NCBI GenBank assembly: GCA_963665735.1
Contig: OY762444.1
Span: 2,542,001-2,606,000, forward strand
DNA length: 64,000 bases
Reading direction: 5' to 3'
Origin: CATOSK01 sp963665735
Lineage (GTDB): Bacteria > Chloroflexota > Dehalococcoidia > Lucifugimonadales > UBA3495
The notes under the pieces were generated by a model, which saw only the letters and a program-made list of their open reading frames with translations, had not been told where the DNA came from and did not search any database. The position numbers were made by a program, and so were the translations under genes. The stretch's first letter is position 1, and each line of letters opens with the position of its first letter. Below are positions 8,708 through 17,653 of the stretch, piece by piece.

Positions 8708-10156
8708 CGGCGCGGGGGAAGAGATTCCCGCCGGGGCCGAGGACTGGATGGCGCCCTTGCCCGGCGGGGAGGTGGACACGCTGGGCAACCCCATCCCCCA
8801 GACTAGCCTCATCGCCATGAATCCCCTGGACCTGGAATCCGAACGGGACCCCTACCTGACGCCGGCCGAACTGGACTACTTCCGCAGCATGGGGCCGCAC
8901 CTCTGGGCCTACGTCCGGGTCTGGCTCCACGTTAAGCGGATTATCTCGGTGGACGTTTCCTCTTGGCAGCTTGCCTCCTTGTCTTACGACCTGGACTTGG
9001 CCCAGGCTTTTCCGGAGTCGGGGTTGACCGGGGTTCGAGATGCGGTGGTGCGGCGAGATCTTTCGGAGCGACGGCTCTTGACGTCTCGGTCCATTCCGGC
9101 CCAAGGGGAGGATTCACCCCCCTGCGGCGGGGATATTCTCCGGGAGGAACGGGCCCGGCGCCTCCGGCGGCGTTCCGGGCTGCGGCGAATCTTCGCGGGT
9201 TCCCTGTTCACCGGATGGAGGAGACTGGCGTTCCTGCTGGCTTTCCTGGTGGTGGGGGCCGGTTGGCTGGGGTACCAGAGGCTGGAGTCCTCGGCCCTGC
9301 TGGGAGGGCCGGGTTCCCCGCAGTCTCCCGCGGAGCCGGTGGAGGACGCGGGGCGGGACCTGACCGCGGGGGAACAGGCGTTGGCGGCCCGCTATGGGCG
9401 GCCCCTCTGGCTGGGCCCTTCGGGGCGTCCCTTGGTTTTTAACGAGGAGACCGAGGAAGTCCGCGAACTGACTCCCTTCAAGATGGAGTTCGAGGGTTCC
9501 TTCCGGGTTCGGGGTTCCTCCCGGGGTTCAGTCATCGAGGTTCCGGGGCGCAGGAGTTACGGGATGTGGTGGCGGAGCGGCGCCGAGGAGGTTTCCCTGC
9601 GGCCCCGGCTGTCCTTCCACCGGTCTGCCTGGCGGGACAAGCAGGAGGCGGAGTTGTCCCGGATGTACCACGCAGTTCTCATCGGCCTCCGCATCGTAAA
9701 CGAGGTGGACCTGGAGGCCTGGAACCGGGGCTTGTCGCTTCCCCTCACCGAGCTGGTGACGAAGTTCAAGCGGCCCTACCCGCCGGCGGCCCATGGCCAC
9801 TGGGGTCACGTCCCGGATACCTGGCTCTGCGATCATTCCCTGGAGCTGGACCTGAACCAGGGACTATCCGTCGGTTGTCCGGGGGAGGAGTACCGGGCCG
9901 CGTTGCGGAATTCTTGGGTCTTGGGCGGCGTCGTGATGGAACGTATGGAGGGGGTGGCCCGGGCCCTGATGGTCCTTGACGGCTGGGGCCGGAGGATCTC
10001 CGGCTGAACACCCTGCGTCTGTCCTTGAAGTACGAGCTCCGGGACCTCCTGGAGGACATAAGGGATTTCGATTACTCGTTGGGGGAGGTGGAGCGGGTGT
10101 CCCGGGATTGGGACCTCTCCATCAACGTCCTTCCCCGGGGGATGGTGGAAGAATGA
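8586..10156 (+). pseudogene. Hypothetical membrane protein(s), possibly two genes joined, frameshifted at the 3' end
   Basis: From ATG 8586 the product has a membrane segment at residues 10-32 (ILVILVLTTLFFG), a soluble part, a second membrane segment near residues 207-225 (LAFLLAFLVVGAGWLGY) and a C-terminal soluble domain. The frame stops at 10007, but coding sequence resumes in another frame (LRLSLKYELRDLLEDIRDF) and ends at TGA 10154-10156, which overlaps the next ATG (ATGA). One missing base in the GGGG run near 9985 explains the break. Composition changes near 8950-9100, so an N-terminal and a C-terminal gene may have been fused. Function unknown. Confidence 0.45.
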
Positions 10157-10694
10157 AGTTTTTGCTGACGGCGGCTTTCTTGACGGTCATCCTGACGGCC
10201 TGTGGGGGCAATAAGCCCCTTCCTACGCCGGTGATCCTGCCCACGCCAGCCTCCGGTTCGGTCCTGCTGCCGGGGGTGGAGGACACGACCTATTCCGAGG
10301 AGTTGCGGCGCATACGAGAAGAACACGAGGCTCTCATCGCGTCGATTCCGCCCACCCGGGGCTGGAACCCACGCTGAAGGCTGCGCAGGAACAGACGGTG
10401 GCCCTGGCCCGGGTGCGCCGCTTCCCCGAGGGCGAGCCGGTTCCTCCCGTGGTGGGCGAGGACTGGTTGGACCCGGAGTACGGCATCGAGTTCTACCGGG
10501 ACTCCGGCGGCGACTGGACCTCCCGCCGGATCAGGGAAATTCATCCCCACCGGGACCTGTTCGCCTTCGACGGGTACCCCGACTCCGTTCCCAACTTCCA
10601 CGTCGGGACCCTCCAACGCCACGTGGCCCGGGAGATGGTCTTAGAGGCGGTGGACGCGCTGCCCCTCCCGGGGGAACCCACCCCCCGGCGATGA
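10153..10694 (+). pseudogene. Lipoprotein of unknown function, one frameshift
   Basis: ATG 10153 overlaps the preceding TGA. The N-terminus is a lipoprotein signal (KFLLTAAFLTVILTAC, lipobox LTAC) followed by a Pro/Thr linker. The first frame ends at 10377; the natural continuation (LKAAQEQTVALARVRRFPEGE) is in the next frame after a shift in the G-run near 10360 and runs to TGA 10692-10694. The mature part, with EYGIEFYRDSGGDW and IHPHRDLFAFDGYP, is not a family I recognise. It is followed by an ATGA-coupled gene. Confidence 0.5.
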
Positions 10695-10921
10695 TCGAGA
10701 CCTTCCGGTCTAGGCTGGGCTGGGAACTGCGGCATCCGGCGCACCCGGTGGTGAACTTCTGGACCACCTTCGACGTGCGGCGGGGTGGCGTGGTCCAGTC
10801 CTACGCGGTGGGGGGAGTGATGCGGCTGGTGGTTGCATCGGTGGGGGAGAGGGAGGAGGTTCTGGAGTACTTCACGGTGGGCCGTTGGCTGGGGCCGGTG
10901 GTGGTGGAGCGGTTGAAGTGA
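10691..10921 (+). CDS. Small hypothetical protein, 76 aa
   Basis: Starts at ATG 10691, overlapping the TGA of the lipoprotein gene by four bases, so it is the last gene of the plus-strand operon. A mix of beta-like strands (VVNFWTTFDVRRGGV, YAVGGVMRLVVASV) and no membrane segment. No family recognised. Confidence 0.5.
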   Translation: MIETFRSRLGWELRHPAHPVVNFWTTFDVRRGGVVQSYAVGGVMRLVVASVGEREEVLEYFTVGRWLGPVVVERLK

Positions 10922-11017
10922 CGGGTGTGGATGAACGGGAAGGCGTCCGGGCATCAGCGGTTTCGTAAAGTTCCTATATTATCTTTTCCCAGAGTGTCTC
11001 TCTTCGGAAATGGTGTG

Positions 11018-11368
11018 TTACGGGATCCCGAAAAGACGTAGCATTGCTCTTTCCACTCGGGCCAGTTCTTGTTCGTCAATCGTGCCGATTAGGGCGCCGA
11101 TTCTGGTCACGGACAGTGTCCGAATCTGGCAGACCAGTATCCAGAACGGTTTCGGCATACTCACTGATTGTATCCGAAGGGAGTATAGGTTTCCGTCGGC
11201 TTTGGGTGAGGAGGTGATGAGCGCGACTACAACGAGTTCCGTGGTGTCGTTGAAGTGGTCGTTGCTTAGGATCAGCGCTGGCCTGTTGTTGCCCTGTTCG
11301 TGACCGACGACTTGGGAGGCAGATTCGATGGTTGTCCATCTTATCTCCCCCTTCAGTAGGCGGGCCAC
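11018..11368 (-). CDS. mazF: MazF/PemK-family endoribonuclease toxin
   Basis: 116 residues, normal for the family. Family features: GEIRW (7-11), GHEQGNNRPALILSN (22-36) with the conserved RPxLILSN strand, ALITS (49-53), and VCQIRTLSV (79-87). These toxins cleave mRNA at short motifs and are neutralised by an antitoxin made from the same operon. Here the start (11368) lies 16 bases inside the end of a 189-codon gene rather than a typical 70-90-codon MazE. The gene is intact, unlike its neighbours, as expected for a selfish addiction module. Confidence 0.85.
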   Translation of the reverse strand: MARLLKGEIRWTTIESASQVVGHEQGNNRPALILSNDHFNDTTELVVVALITSSPKADGNLYSLRIQSVSMPKPFWILVCQIRTLSVTRIGALIGTIDEQELARVERAMLRLFGIP

Positions 11369-11922
11369 GTGGCCATGTCCTCCTCCATACCCAACTCGGC
11401 AAGTTCAATCCCTTCTTTGATGAAAGACGGGTCCAGGTTCGTGTCCAAGTTGTCTTCTTCTGGTGGGTTCCTCTTGATTGCCTCTAAGGTGTAGGCGCTG
11501 GCGGCTATGCTGAAGATGGCGCGGGATACGAAGGCTATGGCATCAATGGGGTCCGGAAACCCTGTCTGGCAGGCTTTACGCCAGATATTCGGCCACCCGA
11601 TCTGGCCTGACCATTGTTCCATTATTTCTGTCAATTCGGACTCGTCTCCGAGGTCGGTGGTTTCCGCAAAGGCGTTGGCTAGCAGGTCCTCCAGTCGGGC
11701 AACGTCTATTGACACCGCCGCCAAGTCTTCGAGTTTTTCGATGTCTTGGGCATTGAAACCGTCGGCGGAAAGTTGGTCCATCCAGCTGTTGTGATCCAGT
11801 CTGACCAACCTGGCCAGCCAGGGTGTAAGTGCACATGATAGGTCTGAACTCGAAGGTGAACCCACCATCTGGTCTACGATAGGGCGTTCCATAGTGATTG
11901 CCGTGGTTGTCAAGTCGAACAC
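11353..11922 (-). CDS. Putative antitoxin partner of MazF, unrecognised 189-aa protein
   Basis: Starts at GTG 11922 behind AAAGGGG, with an in-frame ATG at 11892 as alternative. It overlaps mazF by 16 bases in the usual antitoxin-first order. It is acidic, mostly helical, and ends in GIELAELGMEEDMATWPAY; an acidic tail with a Trp resembles the C-terminal peptide by which MazE-type antitoxins occupy the MazF groove. It does not resemble AbrB, RHH or Phd folds and is twice the usual length. The antitoxin role is inferred from position and tail only. Confidence 0.55.
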   Translation of the reverse strand: MFDLTTTAITMERPIVDQMVGSPSSSDLSCALTPWLARLVRLDHNSWMDQLSADGFNAQDIEKLEDLAAVSIDVARLEDLLANAFAETTDLGDESELTEIMEQWSGQIGWPNIWRKACQTGFPDPIDAIAFVSRAIFSIAASAYTLEAIKRNPPEEDNLDTNLDPSFIKEGIELAELGMEEDMATWPAY

Positions 11923-12326
11923 CCCCTTTCGGCATTAGCGTTTTTTACTCCGGGGCACGACATGAGGGTTAATGGGGTAGCATACTCAGCGATTGGTGTC
12001 TTTAATCCTCCCAATAAGCTGCCAAGGCAGGCCCCGGTTGTTTTGGTTTCTCTTCCGACGGTTGCGGGGATTCTATTGCTCATTCTTGATCGGTGTCAAC
12101 TTCGATCGGGCTCGGTTTCCCTGCTATTACGTTCGAGCAACATTTTGTCGGACTTTTCCGATTGATACAACTATACAGGAAATGTAATGCTGTTGCGCCC
12201 GTTGGTCGTCCGACCTGTGATGGTAAGGCTGGATGCGGAGGATTCGGTGATTATGCCGGAGGTGATGATGTGGCTTGGTTGAGTTGATGTGATTCTCCGG
12301 ACCGACCGGGGATGATTGCTATTCCC
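11923..12326. other. Intergenic, no gene seen
   Basis: About 400 bases between the MazF module and the small membrane protein gene. It is lower in GC than its surroundings and has only short, unconvincing reading frames. It should hold the MazF-module promoter. Confidence 0.5.
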
Positions 12327-12617
12327 CTATTGGCTCTTTCCTGCAACCCTTCGCCGGTACCTGGTTACGGCAAAAATGGAAATGGACGCTGTGATCATCA
12401 GGGACAGCGCCGCCGCGATTATGAAGATGCCCAGAGCGGGGTGCAGGACGCTCGCTCCGCCTCTTGAGAACGTCCACAGGTCGAAGGCTGCCAGGCACAG
12501 CGCGGCGGCGGCCGCCAGCGTGACGATCACGGCCGTCCGGAACTTCTTCCGCAGGTGGCGTGCATAGCCCCGGTTGACTCCGTCGGCTTGGGATTCCTGC
12601 AAGGCGGCGCGGGTCAT
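12327..12617 (-). CDS. Small two-helix membrane protein
   Basis: 96 residues: a basic N-terminus, a membrane helix (AVIVTLAAAAALCLAAFDLW), a short loop and a second helix (LGIFIIAAALSLMITASISI), then a basic tail RYRRRVAGK. Both ends should be cytoplasmic. It starts 3 bases after the stop of the preceding gene, so it is the last gene of a small minus-strand operon. No family recognised. Confidence 0.55.
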   Translation of the reverse strand: MTRAALQESQADGVNRGYARHLRKKFRTAVIVTLAAAAALCLAAFDLWTFSRGGASVLHPALGIFIIAAALSLMITASISIFAVTRYRRRVAGKSQ

Positions 12618-12620
12618 TTC

Positions 12621-12809
12621 CTACTCCCGGAGCAGCCCGTGGGTGGCGGCGTACTCCCGGCCGAACCCCACCTGTTCCTGCGATAGGGGTCCGGGGCGCA
12701 GGATTTCCGCCGGGGGGATTCTCTTCCGGCTGATTTCCTGCTGTCGGGGGGTCAGGGTTTCGCTTCGGCTGATGGCGTTCACGGTTTGGATTATCTCGTT
12801 GTGGTTCAT
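12621..12809 (-). CDS. Small hypothetical protein with EIIQTVN N-terminus
   Basis: ATG 12809 follows a strong ribosome site (GAGAGGAGCG). The product of 62 residues begins MNHNEIIQTVNAISRSETLTP and continues with basic and Gln-rich helices. Its N-terminus is clearly related to that of the next gene upstream (MHPGEIVQTVNVMARG), so the two are small paralogues. Function unknown. Confidence 0.5.
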   Translation of the reverse strand: MNHNEIIQTVNAISRSETLTPRQQEISRKRIPPAEILRPGPLSQEQVGFGREYAATHGLLRE

Positions 12810-12832
12810 CGCTCCTCTCATGATTCAAAAAC

Positions 12833-13000
12833 TCAAAGCCGGATTTTTCTTCGCAAAAAGCTCCAATACCGGAACCGTTTGACGTTTCCATTATTGGGCG
12901 CTTCCGGCGCAGAAATTCCAGTATTGCTTCTCATCCGGCTGACTTCTTTCCCCCGGGCCATGACGTTCACGGTTTGGACAATCTCCCCGGGGTGCATCAT
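12833..13000 (-). CDS. Small hypothetical protein, paralogue of the preceding gene
   Basis: 55 residues from ATG 13000 (or 12997). The N-terminus EIVQTVNVMARG matches the gene at 12621-12809; the rest is basic and unrelated, with Arg/Lys at the end. A ribosome site is not obvious. It could be a truncated duplicate. Confidence 0.4.
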   Translation of the reverse strand: MMHPGEIVQTVNVMARGKEVSRMRSNTGISAPEAPNNGNVKRFRYWSFLRRKIRL

Positions 13001-13052
13001 CGTGGTTTCTTTGATAATTCCGCAGGTTTGTTCGAACTCCCCGCCCGGGATT

Positions 13053-13415
13053 TCATCTCCAGGTCGGAATCCACTTGAGTTGCCCCCTGAGGGCCAGGAC
13101 GGCCTGTTCGACGGTGAGGTGGATGTACCCGACGCTGTTCCAGTGTTCCGGGTGGTCTTCGTCGAATCCCGCGTCGGGGCAGTTGCATTCCTCTTCCCTG
13201 AGAACCTGCCAACAGTCCTTGAATACCTCGCCCTTCCGGTCGCGGACTTCCGCAATGAATTCCAGCTTCAGCCTGGGATGCAGCCAGGTCCGTATCTCGC
13301 CCAGGACATCGGCGCAGGGGGCGCAGGTCCGGTCTTCGCCCTCGCCGATGTGACGGTCGCAGCCGCACTCCGGGTACTGCCGGCACTCCGGGCAGCGGTG
13401 GGTGTGAGTCGTCAT
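13053..13415 (-). CDS. Small zinc-finger-like protein
   Basis: ATG 13415 has a good ribosome site (GGAGGGGAG). The product (120 aa) starts TTHTHRCPECRQYPECGCDRH, then CAPC and later EECNCPDAGF. This many CxxC-type pairs suggests a bound zinc ion. It lies directly downstream of the ParB/methyltransferase gene, whose end it nearly touches. It is one of several Cys-rich small proteins in this element; function unknown. Confidence 0.55.
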   Translation of the reverse strand: MTTHTHRCPECRQYPECGCDRHIGEGEDRTCAPCADVLGEIRTWLHPRLKLEFIAEVRDRKGEVFKDCWQVLREEECNCPDAGFDEDHPEHWNSVGYIHLTVEQAVLALRGQLKWIPTWR

Positions 13416-13435
13416 GTTTTCTCCCCTCCGGTTCA

Positions 13436-15261
13436 TCACTCTGCCGGACTGTTCCGGGTCTCCGGCCTGAATCTCTTGTCATCCTCGTAGCCGACTCCCC
13501 TGCGGCGCAGCTTGTCGGCGGCCAGCGCCACGCTGCCCGTCCCGGCCCAGGGGTCGACCACCGTGTCCCCCGCTAAGGAGTACAGCGCCGTCACCCGGCG
13601 GGCCAGTTCCAATGGAACCTCATCGGTCTGCCCCGGGTCCGGGAGAATCTCCCACACCGGCCGGGGCCATTCCCGCCACTGCTCCGGCTCCAGGCGAGAT
13701 ATTTCCCGCGCTTGTGGCTCGGGTTCTCGGGTCCCGTCCTTTCCGAAAATCATCACCCGCCGGTTCCAGCCCCGGGCGATGCGGGGATCGCCGGGGTAGG
13801 TCGGGCTGCCGGGTCCTCCGTCGGGCATTGGCACCGGGTGCCAGGCTATCTCGTCGCACAACCGGAACCCGGCCCGGGCCATCAGCAGCGTCATCTCCAC
13901 GGCCATGGAGAGCAGCAGGTGCGGTTTCTCCCGGGACTGCGCGTCGGCTGCGACCACGGCTATCTTTCCCCCCGGCGCCGTCTTCAGGTGCAGCAGGTGG
14001 ATGATGGCGGCCAGGGGGTCCAGGAGGTCGTCGGCGTCCTGCCAGTTGGCCGGCGGGGGAACCCGGGTGATGGTCAGGGCCACGCTCTCGTCCTCCAGGG
14101 CCGGCAGGCCATGTTCCGGGTCGGCGTTGGTGGTGAAGACCAACCGCCCGGCCTTGCCGATGGTGACGGCGCGGTCGCCGGGAGTCTCCACGGCGGGTTC
14201 CGGCTTGAAACCTTCCTCGGCCTGCTGCCGGAGTTGGAGTTGGACTCCCTTTGACGTCGGGCCTGCTCCAGGCGGCGGGCCTCATCCCGGTTCATCTCCG
14301 CCTGGACCCGTTCCCGCTCGGCGGCCTCATGGGTTTCCTGCCGGGCCCTCTCCAGCCCCTCCACCTGTTCCCGGTAGAGGCGGGCCTTTTCCCTGGCCTC
14401 CCACTCGGCCTGGCTGGCGGCGTCCCGGCGGACATCTCCTCCCACATGGCGTCCTCCCGTTCCCGTTCCTCGTTGTCCCGGGCATCCTGGCGGGCCCGGG
14501 CCTCGGCCTCCCGCTCCAGGCGAGCCTTTTCCTGGGCTTCCCACAGGGCGCGCTGGGCCTGCGCGGCCCGGGCCTCTTCGATCTCCCGCCGTTCTCTCTC
14601 CCGCTGGGCCTCCTCCTGGCGGCGTTTCCTGGATATTTCGATGGAATGGTAGTAGTCATGGACGGTGGCTTTCCTCTTCCAGACGTCCTCGATCATCTCC
14701 CGGTTGCCGTATTCCCAGATGACGTCGGCCTGCTGCTGCATGGCCCTGCTGACCATGGCTATGCGGGACCTCGTGTTCAGGGACAGCCGGTCATCCGTGG
14801 AGTCTTCCTTACTGGGTCGGCCTCTGGTCATGCTGGGCAGCCCGGCGGCGATGATGGCCCGCTGGCTGGGGGTCAGGTTGCGCCGGGACAGGTGGCGGAA
14901 CAGACCTGGACAGGACTTCGTCCTCGGTTCCATCCAGTGTCCGGTAGGGTATGTCCTCCTTGGCGATGCCCAGTTCCCGGGCTATCTGGTAGCGGTATCG
15001 TCCGTCGGCGATCGCGCCGTCCAGGATGAGTACGGGAAAGGCGGGGTTGAATCCGTGGTTTTCGATGCTGGCCTTCAATCCTTCGTATTCCTCCTGGTCC
15101 ATGGGTGGGAAGAGGTCGGCCAGGGAGTGGATGGGTATTTCCTCCTCGGGGTCGTCGTCCCAGGGTGTCGTCAGGTTCTTTTCCTTTCCCGTTTTAACGT
15201 TGGCAGTTTTTTGAGGCTGTACGGTTTTCCGGCAATTCCTGCCTCTGAAATTGTCATTCAA
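13436..15261 (-). pseudogene. ParB-like domain / coiled coil / DNA methyltransferase fusion, frameshifted
   Basis: Reading from ATG 15261 in successive frames gives one continuous architecture. First comes a ParB/sulfiredoxin-like N domain (IHSLADLFPPMDQEEYEGLK, DGRYRYQIARELGI), then LTPSQRAIIAAGLPSMTRGR. Next is a long Arg/Glu/Ala coiled coil (about 150 residues) and finally an N6-adenine/N4-cytosine methylase with VVDPWAGTGSVALAA (SAM motif I). Motif IV appears as RVPPPANW in place of (D/S)PPY, so activity is doubtful. Shifts lie near 14930, 14437 and 14230, each at a short homopolymer. The last domain alone is an open frame of 251 codons (13436-14191, GTG start). ParB-methylase fusions occur in phages and integrative elements. 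Confidence 0.65.
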
Positions 15262-15453
15262 GGCTGTTTCTGCCAGGACTGACCTGCATGGTTGGGGGTG
15301 CTAGATCTAGGCCTCTAATTTTGTCCACGCACGTTGATTACGAAAGTCGTATTTCTGATCCGGGGTATCGTAACGCTTTTCCGTAAATGGCGTAGCGAAC
15401 CAGAATTCTAAAACTTGAGTCTCTTTTGTCAATGCAAAAATTCCCAAAATCCC

Positions 15454-15475
15454 GTTATTCGTTATTCCGTTATTC
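15454..15475. repeat. Triple GTTATTC repeat upstream of the ParB/methylase gene
   Basis: Three copies of GTTATTC at 15454, 15461 and 15469. The 22-base block is the exact reverse complement of the block at 17528-17549, so the two form inverted repeats around a 2.1-kb segment. It lies in the 5' region of the ParB-like gene, where binding sites for a DNA-binding protein would be expected. Confidence 0.75.
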
Positions 15476-15530
15476 CAGGTGCGTGTTGAAAATGTTTCCG
15501 GCGGCAAGCGTTCCGCCGTCCGCCGGATTC

Positions 15531-16075
15531 TCAGATCCCGGCCCAGCTGTGGGGGTCCACCGCCACCTTCCGGCCCACCGGGGGCTCGGGGAACAGCGGG
15601 CCGGCGGTTCCCGACAGGTAGGCTCCGACGGTTTCCGGCGGGGCCTTCAGGTTCTCCCCCGTCGCCCTCCGCATCAGTTCGGCCCGGTACCCCTCGGCGG
15701 TCCAGGGCCCTTCTCCCGGGTGCATCGGCAGCAGGCAGGTGGGGCAGAGATGACCTTCTGCCCGTTGAAGTAGGAGTCGTCCACCACCCCGTCGCGGCGG
15801 TTTTCGTGGTTCTCCCAGCGGGGGCAGTCGGGGCAGTCGTGGCCCCGGTACGGTACGCTCACGTCGTTGAACAGGTGGGGGAAGTTCCGCCGTAGGATGG
15901 CGCCGGCCCGGAACTCGGGCTGCACCGGGCCGGTGAAGGCCGGGCCCAGGATCTCCTCCTCGTGGATGCTCCGGGCCTCGATCATGGGATTCAGGCAGTG
16001 GACGCAGTAGTTCATCCGCTCGGCCAGCCCGGGGAAGGGGGTCTTGACGATGGTCTCGATTTCGTTCCTGGTCAT
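15531..16075 (-). pseudogene. Cys-rich (zinc-binding?) hypothetical protein, one frameshift
   Basis: ATG 16075 with ribosome site AGGAG. It begins TRNEIETIVKTPFPGLAERM, then has CVHCLNPM, CPDCPRWENHENRRDG and, after a shift near 15745, CPTCLLPMHPGEGPW. Three CxxC sites spaced over 100 residues suggest zinc coordination. The end is TGA at 15531. A terminator-like hairpin lies upstream at 16198-16227. No family recognised; similar CxxC proteins recur in this block. Confidence 0.5.
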
Positions 16076-16197
16076 GTCTTCTCTCCTTCTGTGGAAATTC
16101 AAGGATAACTTTTGGGGGCGGGGTTTGGCTTGGCCGGATTGTCACTTGGGGGCGGCGTGTCGGTGGCCGGTGGGCGGCCGGGGGTTGGAGACATGAG

Positions 16198-16227
16198 AAA
16201 TCCCCGGCCGGAAGGCCGGGGATTTTT
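16198..16227. terminator. Strong intrinsic terminator hairpin
   Basis: A perfect 12-bp stem, AAATCCCCGGCC with its complement, around a GGAA loop, followed by a T-run on the plus strand. It lies 40 bases past the stop of the minus-strand gene at 16266. The A/T ends make it usable in both directions. Confidence 0.75.
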
Positions 16228-16265
16228 CGTTCCCCTTGGGGTGATTCCCGCCTACGGGTGATTCG

Positions 16266-16967
16266 TCAATCCGGGGACCGGCGTACCTCCAGGAAGGCGA
16301 CGGTTCCATCTCCCGCCGCGCCCGGCTCGATGCTCTCCCCGATGACCACGGGAACGGCGGGTATTCCGGTGGCCTTTCGGATGATTTCGGCCCGCCGCGC
16401 CGCCCGGTCCACGTCCCGGGCTTGGACCGTGACGGAGGCCTCGGCGACCACTAGGGTGTCGTTCCCGTCGGGTTTATTGCCCCTCAGGACCAGGTCGGCC
16501 GCTTCCACCGATTCCGCCTCCCGGTCGGTGATGCGATCGTATAACTGGGCCGCTTCCAAGATGTCGTTCAGGTTCTCGATTCGCCGGGCGTCCGTGATTC
16601 CCAGGACGCTGCGGAGACGGCGCCGGGCCACCCGGGCGGCCAGGGCCTCGTAGTCCCTGCCGGCCAGCCGGCTGATGTCGCCTCCCTGCCTGGCTTGGGT
16701 CTCCTCCAGGCGGGCCTGGCCCTGTTCCAGGCGGGCCTGGGTCTGTTCCAGGCGGGCTTGGCCGTCTTTCAGTTCGGCCACGTCCCGTTCTAAGCGGGCT
16801 TGGCCCTGCTCCAGGGACTCCAGCCGGCGGTCGGTGGCGGCCGCGTAGGCGGCGAACCGTTCCGGCAGTTCCAGGAGTTCCTGGGTCAGCAGTTCCCGAC
16901 GCAGGGTCTGACGGAACTCGGGGTTCTCACGGACGGCTTGGATCAGGGCGTCGGTGTTGATGGCCAT
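16266..16967 (-). CDS. Coiled-coil protein with PD-(D/E)XK-like C-terminal domain (DUF3782 type)
   Basis: ATG 16967 with ribosome site GGGAGAG; 233 residues. Residues 1-45 match the start common to this family (ALIQAVRENPEFRQTLRRELL, ELPERFAAYAAATDRR). A coiled coil follows, made of near-identical QARLEQ(T/G) units (about 55-105). The C-terminal domain ends VVAEASVTVQARDVDRAARRA and GIPAVPVVIGE, where Glu and the following strand fit a restriction-endonuclease-like core. Family members are common in Chloroflexota and cyanobacteria; their function is not established. The gene is intact and followed by a terminator. Confidence 0.65.
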   Translation of the reverse strand: MAINTDALIQAVRENPEFRQTLRRELLTQELLELPERFAAYAAATDRRLESLEQGQARLERDVAELKDGQARLEQTQARLEQGQARLEETQARQGGDISRLAGRDYEALAARVARRRLRSVLGITDARRIENLNDILEAAQLYDRITDREAESVEAADLVLRGNKPDGNDTLVVAEASVTVQARDVDRAARRAEIIRKATGIPAVPVVIGESIEPGAAGDGTVAFLEVRRSPD

Positions 16968-17527
16968 GTCGTTTCTCTCCCGTGGTGACGTTGGTATTCT
17001 ACCTGCCCGGATTGGGCGGGGGCAACGGCGCTCCGGCGGGCCCGACCTGATCGCCGGTGTGGGGACGTTTGCCGGCAGCCGGCGACCGGGGATGGGTCCC
17101 ACGGTCTTTGGGTAGGGTCTCCGCCGGCCCGTTTTGGCGCTGAGAGCCATTTTCCGGGCCTTTTGGCCCCGGGGTGCTTTCCCCCCCTTAGCCGGAAGGG
17201 GCCAGAAGGCCCGCCAGCGGCCTCTCAGAGCGGTTCCCGGCCATTTTTACGGCGTATCCGGGTATGCCATACGGGGATGGGCCGTAAAACGGGGGCTCCC
17301 GGACCAGGGAAAGGCCCGCAGGACGCGCTGGGAGCCGTTTTCCGGGGGTTTCAGCCCCCGTGGGGTATTCCAAATGCCTGGAAGGGGGTTCGGGGGTTGT
17401 CGGAGACTTCACGGAGTCCTTGGGGCTGTCGGGAAGGCTGCCGGCGGAGGTCTCCGGTTATCCGGCAGTGTATTCATCCCACGGTTTGGGGTGAAGGCGC
17501 TGCTGTCGGGGGTGGGGTCGGATCCCT
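16968..17527. other. GC-rich non-coding region with two related hairpin units
   Basis: No credible gene. Two similar stretches (about 17136-17185 and 17320-17370) share the order GCGCTG(A/G)GAGCC, TTTTCCGGG, a GC hairpin and a C/G-rich tail. The second hairpin is a perfect CGGGGG/CCCCCG stem. They look like copies of a structured repeat rather than coding sequence. Confidence 0.45.
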
Positions 17528-17612
17528 GAATAACGGAATAACGAATAACGCGCGCACGCGAGAGAAAAAACACACACCAAAAAAAGTTCCATTATTCGTT
17601 ATTCTGTTATTC
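17528..17612. repeat. Inverted triple repeats of GAATAAC / GTTATTC
   Basis: Three GAATAAC copies (17528, 17536, 17543) face three GTTATTC-type copies (17591 degenerate, 17598, 17606) across an AT-rich gap. The arms are 22 bases with two mismatches. The left arm is identical to the complement of the block at 15454-15475. Layout resembles iterons or partition-type binding sites. Confidence 0.75.
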
Positions 17613-17653
17613 TCGCGGGCGTGTTCTAATATAGGCAGGAACAAGAATGCCCG

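Noticed and set aside
15307..15507. 66-codon frame with NNGITNNGI
   Set aside because: It is simply the translation of the GTTATTC repeats; no start signal.
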